A stretch of 64,000 nt of DNA from positions 372,001 through 436,000 of the forward strand of contig NZ_JABBGE010000003.1 in NCBI RefSeq assembly GCF_012927245.1. Reading direction: 5' to 3'. Positions 56,708 through 64,000 of the stretch are shown here, one piece after another. The stretch's first letter is position 1; each line of letters begins with the position of its first letter. The notes beneath the pieces were generated by a model, which had not been told where the DNA came from, ran no database searches, and saw only the letters and a program-made list of their open reading frames with translations. Source of the stretch: Streptomyces sp. R302. GTDB lineage: Bacteria > Actinomycetota > Actinomycetes > Streptomycetales > Streptomycetaceae. The position numbers were made by a program, and so were the translations under genes.

Positions 56708-57724
56708 GTGCACCAACCCCGCTACGCCCTGCTCTCCGGGCTCTACGTCCTGGCCCTCTGCCACGACGTCGACGGCCTCTACGGCGACCCCGCCCCGCAC
56801 CCCCGCCCGCGCCACGAACTCCGCGGCTGCGAACCCCGCGGCGAGCTCGCCCGGGCCGTCACCCAGGCCGTCGTCGAGGGCACCGCCCCACTCGGCACCC
56901 TCGACGTCGAGACCCCCGACGGCCCCTGGCGCTTCACCGCCGTCCGCGTCCTCGGCGCCCGCGGCGACGTCGTCACCGTCGAGTCGGCCGGCCCGCCGCG
57001 CCGCCTCCGCGGCGGCGCGACCGGCGCGATCCCCTGCGCCCACCTCATCCCGCTCCCCGTCCCCGGCCCCTCCCGCACCGGGGTCACCTTCCTCGGCTGC
57101 TCCCCGCGCGGCGCGCTCCGCGACGCCCTCGCCACCGGCGCTCCGGGCCCCGGAGAGGTGCGCTACCAGGTCCTCCACCGCAGCGGGAACGTCCAGCACG
57201 AGGGCGAGGCGGGCCACGTCACCGGCTGGGACACCGCCCGCGGCCACCACGGCCTGTTCGACCTCACCGTGGCCTTCCCCCGCACCGGCCTGGTCCCGCC
57301 GCCCACCCGCGAGGTCTGGGACCTCTTCCACGACCACCGGACCCCCGCCGAACCCGGCACCTGGCGCCGCTTCGCCGGCGCCGCCCGCGCGACCTGGCGG
57401 CAGCAGGCCGAGCTGCGCTCGTACGACCTGCCGGAACCCGTCCCGGGCACCACGTACACCCTCGACGGCCGGGGGATCACCGACGAGGACGGCCTCGTCT
57501 GCGCCCTCACCGAGGCGGTTCACGGCCCCGGCCTCGCCTACCCCTTCAGCTCCCCGCGCGCCCTCGGCGAGGAGCTCTCCGGCTGCACCCTCGTCTGGCG
57601 CCACGCCGACATCGCCCGCGCCTGCCTCGGCGTCACCCCGCTCCTCGCCGTCCCCCGCCCCGCCACCTTCCAGGAATGGGTGGACGGACTCAGGGCCGAG
57701 GGAGTCCGGGTCGTCCTCGACTGA
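56708..57724 (+). CDS. Protein with C-terminal barstar-like domain
   Basis: A 338-residue protein. The last 90 residues resemble barstar: YTLDGRGITDEDGLVCALTE, AVHGPG, then LVWRHADIARACLG and FQEWVDGLRAEGVRVVLD. The first 220 residues hold two related copies of a beta-rich unit (LRGCEPRGELARAVTQAVVE and FLGCSPRGALRDALATGAPG, each followed by strands) that I do not recognise. Barstars neutralise RNases; no barnase-type gene is adjacent. It follows yccF by 3 bp. Confidence 0.75.
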   Translation: MHQPRYALLSGLYVLALCHDVDGLYGDPAPHPRPRHELRGCEPRGELARAVTQAVVEGTAPLGTLDVETPDGPWRFTAVRVLGARGDVVTVESAGPPRRLRGGATGAIPCAHLIPLPVPGPSRTGVTFLGCSPRGALRDALATGAPGPGEVRYQVLHRSGNVQHEGEAGHVTGWDTARGHHGLFDLTVAFPRTGLVPPPTREVWDLFHDHRTPAEPGTWRRFAGAARATWRQQAELRSYDLPEPVPGTTYTLDGRGITDEDGLVCALTEAVHGPGLAYPFSSPRALGEELSGCTLVWRHADIARACLGVTPLLAVPRPATFQEWVDGLRAEGVRVVLD

Positions 57725-58928
57725 CCGCGTACGCCACCACACCCGCCGCCAGGACCCCCGACCCGGCGAGCACCGACCCCAGCGGCAGCGCCCCCGCGAG
57801 CGCCGCGCACCCGGCGAGCCCCAGCACCGCCAGGACCCGGTCCCGGCGGCCCAGCGTCCACGCCGAGGCGTTCGCGATCCCGTAGTAGACGAGCACGCCG
57901 AACGACGAGAAGCCGATCGCGCCCCGCACGTCCACCGTCGCCGCCGCCACGGCCACCACCGCGCCCACCACCAGCTCCGCCCGGTGCGGCACCCGGAACC
58001 GCGGATGGACGGCGGCGAGCCCGCCGGGCAGATAGCCGTCCCTGGCCATCGCGAGCGTCGTCCGGGACACCCCGAGGATCAGCGAGAGCAGCGAGCCGAG
58101 CGCCGCCACGGCCGCGCCGGCCAGGACCACCGGCACCAGCCAGGAGGAGCCCGCCGCCCGCACCGCGTCGGCGAGCGGCGCGTCCGAGCCGGCCAGCGCG
58201 ACCGGCCCGAGGGCGAGCAGCGCGCCCACCGCGACCAGCGCGTACACGCCGAGCGCGATGCCGAGCGCGAGCGGCACCGCCCGGGGGATCGTCCGGGCAG
58301 GATCGCGCACCTCCTCGCCGAGCGTGGCGATCCGCGCGTACCCCGCGAACGCGAAGAAGAGCAAACCCGCGGCCTGCAGCACCCCGCCCGCCGTGACCTC
58401 CCCGCCGAGCCCGAAGCGCCCGCCGGGGGCGCCGGCGAAGGAGGCCGTGACGACCGCCGCGAGCACCGCGAGGACCCCCGCCACGATCAGCCGCGCCAGC
58501 AGCGCCGACTTCTGGACACCCGTGTAGTTGACGGCCGTCAGGGCCACCACGGCGGCCACCGCCACCGCGTGCGCCTGGTCCGGCCACAGATAGGCGCCGA
58601 CGGTCAGCGCCATCGCCGCGCAGGAGGCCGTCTTGCCCACCACGAAGGCCCAGCCGGCCAGATACCCCCAGAAGGGCCCGAGCCGTTCGCGACCGTACAC
58701 GTAGGTGCCGCCGGACTCCGGGTACAGGGCGGCGAGCCGGGCCGAGGCCATCGCGTTGCAGTACGCCACCACGGCGGCGATCCCCAGCGCGGCGAGCAGC
58801 CCGGCCGAGGTGCCGGCCGCGCCGGCCGCGGGCCCGAGGGCGACGAAGATCCCGGCGCCGACCATGGCGCCGAGCCCGATGACGACGGCGTCGAGGACGC
58901 CGAGGGACCGGCGCAGTGGTGCGCTCAC
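57690..58928 (-). CDS. APC-family amino acid/polyamine permease
   Basis: A 412-residue transporter with about 12 helices. The APC consensus is VVIGLGAMVGAGIFVALGPA in helix 1, then NAMASARLAALYPESGGTYV, YGRERLGPFWGYLAGWAFVV, and FFAFAGYARIATLGEEVRDP. Substrate unknown. The GTG start overlaps the alkB stop (GTGA), so it is the last gene of an alkylation-repair transcript; its end overlaps the barstar gene's end by 35 bp. Confidence 0.87.
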   Translation of the reverse strand: MSAPLRRSLGVLDAVVIGLGAMVGAGIFVALGPAAGAAGTSAGLLAALGIAAVVAYCNAMASARLAALYPESGGTYVYGRERLGPFWGYLAGWAFVVGKTASCAAMALTVGAYLWPDQAHAVAVAAVVALTAVNYTGVQKSALLARLIVAGVLAVLAAVVTASFAGAPGGRFGLGGEVTAGGVLQAAGLLFFAFAGYARIATLGEEVRDPARTIPRAVPLALGIALGVYALVAVGALLALGPVALAGSDAPLADAVRAAGSSWLVPVVLAGAAVAALGSLLSLILGVSRTTLAMARDGYLPGGLAAVHPRFRVPHRAELVVGAVVAVAAATVDVRGAIGFSSFGVLVYYGIANASAWTLGRRDRVLAVLGLAGCAALAGALPLGSVLAGSGVLAAGVVAYAVSRGRPGLPRP

Positions 58929-59551
58929 GAGCGACCTGTCTCCCGCAGAGTGAGGTTGAGCCGCCCGGTGAGCCCGAGCGACGGATCGGCCGTCCCAGGA
59001 AACACCCTCGGCACGCCGTGGTACACCCAGCGCGATTCCCGGCCGAAGACGAACAGGTCCCCGGAGGCCAGTTCCACATCGTTCCACGGCCGCCCCCGCC
59101 CCTCGGCGTTCCCCAGCCGGAAGACGCAGCGGTCCCCGAGGCTGAGCGACACCACGGGCGCCCCGGACCGCTCCTCCTTGTCCTGGTGCATGCCCATCCG
59201 GGCGCCGTCCCCGTAGAAGTTCACCAGCGCGGTGTCCGGCGCGAAACCGCCGTCGTCCCCGTACGCCTCCGCCACCGCCGCCCGGCCCAACGCGACCAGC
59301 CACTCCGGCAGTTCGACGGCGACGGAGTCCAGATACCGGTACGGCACCCACGGCCGTCCCAGACACAGCGACCGCACCGACATCACGCCCCCGCCGGGCA
59401 GCACGGTGTGCCGGTACGTCAGCGGCCCGCGCCCGAACTCCCGGCAGGCGGCGACCAGTTCCCGCTGCCGCCCGGCCGGCAGCCACCCCGGCACGTGCAC
59501 CGCCCCGGGCGCGACCTCGGCCCGCTCGCGCGGAAACAGCCCCTCGGTCAC
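58925..59551 (-). CDS. alkB: AlkB-type Fe(II)/2-oxoglutarate-dependent dioxygenase
   Basis: A 208-residue dioxygenase that reverses N-alkyl lesions such as 1-methyladenine and 3-methylcytosine. Iron ligands: His and Asp in GMHQDKEE and the distal His in WVYHGVPR; 2-oxoglutarate is held by the Arg of GRLNLTLR. Substrate-loop residues NFYGDGARMG are typical. It overlaps ogt by 4 bp upstream and the permease gene downstream. Confidence 0.92.
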   Translation of the reverse strand: MTEGLFPRERAEVAPGAVHVPGWLPAGRQRELVAACREFGRGPLTYRHTVLPGGGVMSVRSLCLGRPWVPYRYLDSVAVELPEWLVALGRAAVAEAYGDDGGFAPDTALVNFYGDGARMGMHQDKEERSGAPVVSLSLGDRCVFRLGNAEGRGRPWNDVELASGDLFVFGRESRWVYHGVPRVFPGTADPSLGLTGRLNLTLRETGRS

Positions 59552-60054
59552 CCGAGGGCCCCCTCCAGTTCGAGCAGCGCCCGCTTCCGCTCCAGGCCCG
59601 CCGCGTACCCGCGCAGACTCCCGTCCGCGCCGATCACCCGGTGGCAGGGCCGCACCACGAGCAGCGGATTGCGCCCGATCGCCGTGCCCACCGCCCGCAC
59701 CCCGGCCCCGCCGGCCCCGATCCGCCGCCCGAGCTCCCCGTAACCGACGGTCTCCCCGTACGGGATCTCCTCCAGGGCCGCCCAGACCCGCCGCTGGAAC
59801 TCCGTCCCGGCGTCCGCGGCCAGCGGCACCTCGAACCGCTCCCGCCGCCCGGCGAAGTACTCCTCCAGCTGCGCCACGACCCCGGCGAAGGCCTCCTGGT
59901 CGCGGACCCAGCCGTCCCCGACCGTCACCGCCCCCTTCTGCCCCGGCAGCGAGAGCGACCGCAGCGCGAGACGGCCCCCCGTCGAGACCTGCCCGGTCAG
60001 CAGCATCTCGCCCAGGGGGCCGCCGGCGTACGCGTACACGGTGATGTCGTCCAT
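59548..60054 (-). CDS. ogt: Methylated-DNA-protein-cysteine methyltransferase
   Basis: A 168-residue DNA repair protein. The active site is PCHRVIGADGSLRGY (acceptor Cys), with FQRRVWAALEEIPYGETVGY and GRRIGAGGAGVRAVGTAIGR forming the HTH. It removes O6-alkyl groups irreversibly. First gene of the ogt-alkB-permease transcript. Confidence 0.93.
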   Translation of the reverse strand: MDDITVYAYAGGPLGEMLLTGQVSTGGRLALRSLSLPGQKGAVTVGDGWVRDQEAFAGVVAQLEEYFAGRRERFEVPLAADAGTEFQRRVWAALEEIPYGETVGYGELGRRIGAGGAGVRAVGTAIGRNPLLVVRPCHRVIGADGSLRGYAAGLERKRALLELEGALG

Positions 60055-60108
60055 GACTCCAGTGTGCGAGCCCGCCGCCCGGTGGACCGGCGGCTTTCGG
60101 ACACGGTC

Positions 60109-60600
60109 CTACCGGTAGTTCACGAACTGGATGGCGAAGTCGAAGTCCTTGCCCTTGAGCAGCGCCTGCACGGCCTGCAGGTCGTCCCGGCTCTTCGAGC
60201 TGACCCGCAGCTCGTCGCCCTGCACCTGCGCCTTGACGCCCTTGGGGCCCTCGTCGCGGATGGTCTTCGCGACCTTCTTCGCGTTCTCCTGCGAGATGCC
60301 CTCGGTGACCGACGCGAAGAGCTTGTACTCCTTGCCGGACAGCTGCGGCTCACCCTCGACGTCCAGCGACTTGAGCGAGATGCCCCGCTTGATCAGCTTG
60401 GACTGGAAGATGTCGAGGATCGCCATCACGCGCTCCTCGCCGCTCGCCTGCATCAGGATCTTCTCGCCCGACCAGGAGATCGAGGCGTTGGTTCCCTTGA
60501 AGTCGTAGCGCTGGGAGATCTCCTTCACGGCCTGGTTGAGGGCGTTGTCGACCTCCTGCCGCTCGACCTTGGAGACGATGTCGAAACTGGAGTCGGCCAT
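60109..60600 (-). CDS. YajQ family nucleotide-binding protein
   Basis: A 163-residue protein of the YajQ/DUF520 family: [33 protein letters not shown] and a C-terminal [20 protein letters not shown]. Homologues bind cyclic di-GMP or act with phage regulators; role in Streptomyces unproven. AAGGAG precedes ATG. Confidence 0.92.
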   Translation of the reverse strand: MADSSFDIVSKVERQEVDNALNQAVKEISQRYDFKGTNASISWSGEKILMQASGEERVMAILDIFQSKLIKRGISLKSLDVEGEPQLSGKEYKLFASVTEGISQENAKKVAKTIRDEGPKGVKAQVQGDELRVSSKSRDDLQAVQALLKGKDFDFAIQFVNYR

Positions 60601-60773
60601 GACTCGTGGCTCCTTGCTCGGATGCTGTGGGGTACCCCCAAAGCCTAGGGGGTGACCGGTCACCCGAACCGCTGATCAATCCGGTGGCGGACCACCCCCT
60701 GGGATCAGGTATCGTTTACGTCGTTGCCACGGAGCACCGCCGAAAAGCGGGAAACCAAGGCAGCGGATCCCAT

Positions 60774-60855
60774 GGCGGTGTGCCCGAGTGGCCAATGGGA
60801 GCGGACTGTAAATCCGTCGGCTTAGCCTACCCAGGTTCGAATCCTGGCGCCGCCA
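60774..60855 (+). tRNA. tRNA-Tyr (GTA)
   Basis: An 82-nt class II tRNA with long variable arm. Acceptor GGCGGTG pairs with CGCCGCC, anticodon loop CTGTAAA gives anticodon GTA, and the T arm is CCAGG-TTCGAAT-CCTGG. CCA is not encoded beyond the discriminator A. Confidence 0.95.
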
Positions 60856-60865
60856 CGCGATACGA

Positions 60866-60897
60866 GAAGGTCCCCGGTGTTCGCACCGGGGACCTTC
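60866..60897. terminator. Terminator after tRNA-Tyr
   Basis: GAAGGTCCCCGGTG, loop TTCG, CACCGGGGACCTTC: a perfect 14-bp stem with a stable tetraloop, followed by TTCGTTCTG. Confidence 0.85.
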
Positions 60898-60946
60898 TTC
60901 GTTCTGCCCCTTCGTTCTGCCCCTGCGTCCTGCTCCGCGGGAGCGG

Positions 60947-61603
60947 TCAGTTGCCCGCCACGTCCGTCACCGCGACCCCGACCGGGATCGAGCCCGAGAC
61001 CAGCTCCAGGGTCAGGCCGGCCGTGCCGGGGGAGTCCACCAGCTCGGCCAGGACCGCCGCCACGTCGTCGCGGGGGATCGGCCCGCGGCCCGTACGGGCC
61101 TCCAGCCGGACCAGGCCCGTGCCCGCGTCGTCCGTGAGCATGCCGGGACGCAGGACCGTCCACTCCAGGTCCTGGCGGGACCGCACCGCGTCGTCCGCCG
61201 CGCCCTTCGCCCGCAGGTAGGCGTCGAAGACGTCGTCGCCCGTGTGGGTGGCGTCCGCGCCCATCGACGAGACGACCACGAAGCGCCGCACGCCCGCCCG
61301 CTCCGCCGCGTCCGCGAACAGGACCGCCGCACCCCGGTCCACCGTGTCCTTGCGGGCCGCCCCGCTGCCCGGTCCCGCGCCCGCCGCGAAGACGGCCGCG
61401 TCCGCGCCCCGCAGGACCTCCGCGACCTCCTCCACCGACGCCGACTCCAGATCGAGCACGACGGGCTCCGCACCCGCCGCCCGCAGGTCCTCCGCCTGCT
61501 CCGGGCGGCGGATCAGCCCGACCGCCTCGTGTCCGCCCGCCGAGAGCAGCCGCTCCAGGCGCAGGGCGATCCGACCGTGTCCTCCAGCGATGACGATGCG
61601 CAT
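60947..61603 (-). CDS. NAD(P)-binding atypical SDR (YwnB/YhfK-like)
   Basis: A 218-residue Rossmann protein: IVIAGGHGRIALRLERLLSA (GGHGRIA replacing the usual GGTGxxG), GLIRRPEQAEDLRAAG, DAAVFAAGAGPGSGAARKDT and FVVVSSMGAD. Resembles flavin-reductase-like NAD(P)H-binding proteins; substrate unknown. It is followed by the amidohydrolase gene upstream on the same strand (16-bp gap), so they may be co-transcribed. Confidence 0.85.
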   Translation of the reverse strand: MRIVIAGGHGRIALRLERLLSAGGHEAVGLIRRPEQAEDLRAAGAEPVVLDLESASVEEVAEVLRGADAAVFAAGAGPGSGAARKDTVDRGAAVLFADAAERAGVRRFVVVSSMGADATHTGDDVFDAYLRAKGAADDAVRSRQDLEWTVLRPGMLTDDAGTGLVRLEARTGRGPIPRDDVAAVLAELVDSPGTAGLTLELVSGSIPVGVAVTDVAGN

Positions 61604-61619
61604 GCTCCGACCGTACGAC

Positions 61620-62879
61620 TCAGCGGGCCGCCGGGCCTCCCGGATCGATCCGCGCCTGCCGCGGCAGATCGAGCGCCGCCGCCGAGTCGCAGTACTCCCG
61701 CACCGCGCTCGTCCGCGCCACCACCCGCCCCCGGTGCACCACGATCCGGCTGTACGCCAGCGACAGCACGCCCGCGAGGTGCAGGCCCCGCACCGCGAGC
61801 AGCTCCGCCGGGAAACCCGCCTCCACCCGCACCTCCGGAAGGCCCATCGCCTCCCGCGCCCGGGTGCTCACCGCCCCGTACGCCTCCGCAGGCTCCAGGC
61901 CCTCCAGGGAGGCCAGCAGGAAGGCCGCCTCCAGCGGGTCGCCGCGCCCCACCGGGTTCGCCGCGTCCCGCAGCGCGCCGCCGCCCGCCGCGAGCCGCAC
62001 CCCCGCCGAGCGCAGCAGCCGCACCGGGGCCGTACCCCGCCGCTCGGTCCCCGCGCAGCCGCCCTGCGGCAGGCACATCACCGTCACGCCCGCCGCCGCA
62101 AGCCGCTCCGCCGCCCGGCCCGCCACGTCCTCCGGCAGCCGCGCGAGCCCCGCGCACGGGCCGATCGTCACCCCGGGCCGCAGCCCGCCGGCCATCGCCG
62201 CGAACCGGGCGAGCCGCGCCGGGTCGTCCCCGTCCGTGTGCAGGTCCACCGGCACCCCGTGCTCGGCCGCCACCTCCAGGACCGCTTCCACGTACCCCGC
62301 CGGGTCCGGGTCCAGGTCCGGGCAGCCGCCCACCACCCCGGCGCCCATCTTCACCGCGTCCCGCAGCAGTGCGAGCCCGTCCGCGCCCGCCGCCCCGGTC
62401 AGCAGCCGCGGCACCGCCACCGCCGTCAGGTCCGTCAGGCCGCGCAGCGACCGCCGCGCCTGGAGCACGGCCTCCAGCGGTCCGAGCGCGTGCACGTCAC
62501 CGATCCGCACGTGCGCCCGCAGCGCGGTCGCCCCGTGCCCGAGCTGCAGCAGCGCCGCCTCGGTGGCCCGCCGCTGCACGTCCTCTGGGGCGTACGAGAC
62601 GGGGCCCGGGGCGTCGGCCGAGAGCGCCGTGTCGGCGTGGGCGTGCGGCTCGGCCGGCGCCGGCAGCAGCAGATAGCCGCCCAGGTCCACCCGGGCCCCC
62701 GCCGTGCTCAGGCTCCCCGCGGTGCCGACGGCCTCGATCCGGCCGCGGACGAGACGCACGTCCACGGTCCGCCCGTCGGTCAGCCCGGCGTTCGACAGCA
62801 GGAGCGAGCTCGCGTCCTCGGTCGCCGCGCCGCCCGCGTCGTCGGAAGGCGGACGGGGCTGCTTGCTGTCGGCCGACAT
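61620..62879 (-). CDS. Amidohydrolase (cytosine-deaminase-like), metal site partly lost
   Basis: A 419-residue TIM-barrel amidohydrolase resembling the cytosine deaminase group. The first metal motif is kept (EPHAHADTAL) as is the His of VPVDLHTDGD, but the strand that should read 'SHC' reads VTIGPCAGL and the late catalytic Asp region reads LAAGGGALRDAANPVGRGDP with Gly at the Asp position. Two key ligands thus appear replaced, so activity may be altered or absent. ATG follows GAGGAG. Confidence 0.75.
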   Translation of the reverse strand: MSADSKQPRPPSDDAGGAATEDASSLLLSNAGLTDGRTVDVRLVRGRIEAVGTAGSLSTAGARVDLGGYLLLPAPAEPHAHADTALSADAPGPVSYAPEDVQRRATEAALLQLGHGATALRAHVRIGDVHALGPLEAVLQARRSLRGLTDLTAVAVPRLLTGAAGADGLALLRDAVKMGAGVVGGCPDLDPDPAGYVEAVLEVAAEHGVPVDLHTDGDDPARLARFAAMAGGLRPGVTIGPCAGLARLPEDVAGRAAERLAAAGVTVMCLPQGGCAGTERRGTAPVRLLRSAGVRLAAGGGALRDAANPVGRGDPLEAAFLLASLEGLEPAEAYGAVSTRAREAMGLPEVRVEAGFPAELLAVRGLHLAGVLSLAYSRIVVHRGRVVARTSAVREYCDSAAALDLPRQARIDPGGPAAR

Positions 62880-63085
62880 CGGGCTCCTCACCAAGTCACC
62901 AAGATCGAGATCACGCAGCGTGGGGCAGAGCCTAGGGGCGGGTCGAGCCGCCTTCGAGGAGGAGCGCAATAGTCGTACCGATGAGTCCACGAGTGGCGTA
63001 CGAGGCGGGTGCGAGCCCCTCCCCGGCGGCCAGGGGAAACGGATTTGGGTGATGGGCCGGAGACCGTGTAATGTCTTCCTCGCTC

Positions 63086-63158
63086 GCCCCAATAGCTCAG
63101 TCGGCAGAGCGTCTCCATGGTAAGGAGAAGGTCTACGGTTCGATTCCGTATTGGGGCT
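63086..63158 (+). tRNA. tRNA-Thr (GGT)
   Basis: 73 nt. Acceptor GCCCCAA pairs with TTGGGGC, anticodon stem TCTCC/GGAGA with loop ATGGTAA, anticodon GGT; T arm TACGG-TTCGATT-CCGTA. No encoded CCA. Confidence 0.95.
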
Positions 63159-63170
63159 CTGGTGAAGGGA

Positions 63171-63190
63171 ATCCCGCCTTCGGGCGGGAT
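63171..63190. other. Hairpin spacer between two tRNA genes
   Basis: ATCCCGCC-TTCG-GGCGGGAT, an 8-bp perfect stem with TTCG loop between tRNA-Thr and tRNA-Met; probably a processing signal or attenuating terminator. Confidence 0.55.
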
Positions 63191-63202
63191 GACCGACATC
63201 AA

Positions 63203-63275
63203 AGCGGTGTAGCTCAGTCGGTAGAGCAAGCGGCTCATAATCGCTGTGTCACCGGTTCAAGTCCGGTCACCGCTA
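63203..63275 (+). tRNA. tRNA-Met (CAT)
   Basis: 73 nt. Acceptor AGCGGTG pairs with CACCGCT, anticodon loop CTCATAA gives CAT, T arm ACCGG-TTCAAGT-CCGGT. The A1-T72 pair and ordinary D arm indicate the elongator rather than initiator form; a lysidine-modified Ile tRNA is the alternative. Confidence 0.92.
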
Positions 63276-63392
63276 CACACAGTAGCCGATTGCGGGGTCG
63301 GTCCTGCGATCGGCTACTCTTTCATGTCCCCCTAGTTTCGACTCGGGGGGTAAGACCATCCCATCCCCATCCGTCCGTCAAGGAGCACTCAC

Positions 63393-63557
63393 GTGGCTGC
63401 CACCGACGTCCGCCCGAAGATCACGCTGGCCTGCGTGGAGTGCAAGGAGCGGAACTACATCACCAAGAAGAACCGGCGTAACAACCCGGACCGTCTTGAG
63501 ATGAAGAAGCACTGCCCCCGCTGCAACTCGCACACCGCGCACCGCGAGACGCGCTAA
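63393..63557 (+). CDS. rpmG: 50S ribosomal protein L33 (zinc-binding form)
   Basis: A 54-residue ribosomal protein with both C-x2-C pairs ([29 protein letters not shown]), i.e. the zinc-containing 'C+' form. The GTG follows AAGGAGCAC. It lies downstream of tRNA-Met, as usual for the housekeeping Streptomyces rpmG, and ends in a strong terminator. Confidence 0.97.
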
Positions 63558-63568
63558 TCAGGCTCGTT

Positions 63569-63604
63569 CACGAGGCCGCCCCCCTCTCAGGGGGCGGCCT
63601 CGTG
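63569..63604. terminator. Terminator after rpmG
   Basis: CACGAGGCCGCCCCC (63569-63583) pairs with GGGGGCGGCCTCGTG (to 63604), followed by GCGTTTTTCG. Confidence 0.9.
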
Positions 63605-63645
63605 GCGTTTTTCGCACCAGATCCAGCAGAGGAGGTATCGAGGCC

Positions 63646-64000
63646 ATGGCACTCGACCAGTCCTTCGTGGGCCGGACCTATCCGCCCACCCCGGCCTATG
63701 AGGTCGGCCGCGAGAAGATCCGCGAATTCGCCGAGGCGATCGGTGACGCGAATCCCGCGTACACCGACGCGGAGGCGGCCAAGGAACTCGGCCACCCCGA
63801 TGTGATCGCCCCGCCGACCTTCGTGTTCGCGATCACATTCAAGGCCGCCGGCCAGGTCATCGAGGACCCGCAGCTCGGCCTCGACTACAGCCGCGTCGTC
63901 CACGGCGACCAGAAGTTCGCCTACACCCGGCCCGTCCGGGCCGGCGACCGCCTCACGGTCACCTCCACCATCGAGGCGATCAAGTCGCTGGCCGGCAACG
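63646..64000 (+). CDS. MaoC-type (FAS1-like) dehydratase, 3' end outside window
   Basis: The visible 118 residues are the N-terminal hotdog half of a HadA/FAS1-like hydroxyacyl dehydratase: DQSFVGRTYPPTPAYEVGRE, KIREFAEAIGDANPAYTDAE, ELGHPDVIAPPTFVFAITFK and VVHGDQKFAYTRPVRAGDRL. With a partner MaoC protein such subunits dehydrate (3R)-hydroxyacyl thioesters. GAGGAGGTATC precedes ATG. The gene runs off the window. Confidence 0.9.
   Translation, partial: MALDQSFVGRTYPPTPAYEVGREKIREFAEAIGDANPAYTDAEAAKELGHPDVIAPPTFVFAITFKAAGQVIEDPQLGLDYSRVVHGDQKFAYTRPVRAGDRLTVTSTIEAIKSLAGN

Noticed and set aside
60774..60855. tRNA-Tyr as integration site of the element
   Set aside because: The element is 28 kb away, its recombinase is a serine integrase, and no partial tRNA copy is found at either end.

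Overview
The window is high-GC actinobacterial chromosome, almost certainly Streptomyces. The evidence is the strongly G/C-ending codons, GTG starts, an LAxTG sortase substrate, tandem DUF397 genes beside an XRE-DUF5753 regulator, a second nuo gene set next to korAB, and the order tRNA, tRNA, rpmG, MaoC dehydratase at the right end. The species cannot be told from the sequence alone.

Left part (1-22.2 kb). This is mixed chromosomal and accessory DNA: a cell-wall anchored protein, a CocE-type hydrolase, a polyprenyl diphosphate synthase, a LolA-like secreted protein, a secreted M28 aminopeptidase with a P domain, a methyltransferase, a WhiJ/AbaA-like regulatory cluster (HATPase, XRE-DUF5753, two DUF397 genes, and a nearby HTH protein with an Arg-Glu-Thr repeat), an SDR, a beta-propeller lipoprotein, a MerR/VOC pair and small hydrolase-type genes. 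Several relics lie here: a HEAT-repeat pseudogene, an IS5-type transposase relic and a glycosyltransferase fragment.

Accessory island (22.3-33.0 kb). First comes a 1.9-kb segment bounded by long imperfect inverted repeats (MITE-like) that carries a DUF6193 and an SMI1/KNR4 gene. Next is an approximately 8.5-kb integrative element flanked by 324-bp direct repeats of about 97.5% identity. The element holds a large serine integrase with a single-base frameshift in a G tract, four regularly spaced GGGA-N9-TCCC motifs (a fifth lies in front of the integrase), two HNH endonucleases, an XRE regulator, a tightly coupled set of very small proteins including a 21-residue membrane peptide, a Nudix hydrolase and an unrecognised 318-residue protein. 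There is no replication, transfer, capsid or terminase gene, so it looks like a reduced prophage or satellite.

Core part (33-64 kb). An HxlR regulator diverges from an MFS exporter, and a QorR-like HxlR regulator diverges from an NmrA-type oxidoreductase across a clear palindrome. korAB (2-oxoacid:ferredoxin oxidoreductase) and a two-kinase/one-regulator signalling set lie just upstream of a compact nuoABCHIJKLMN operon that lacks nuoD, E, F and G. A complex I module without its NADH-input arm next to a ferredoxin-reducing enzyme suggests ferredoxin-to-quinone electron flow, which is inference. One of the two kinases has Arg in place of the phospho-accepting His. After nuo come mscL, htpX, yccF, a barstar-domain protein, an APC transporter, an alkB-ogt alkylation-repair pair, yajQ, tRNA-Tyr, an NAD(P)-binding protein, a degenerate amidohydrolase, tRNA-Thr, tRNA-Met, rpmG and a MaoC-type dehydratase cut by the window end.
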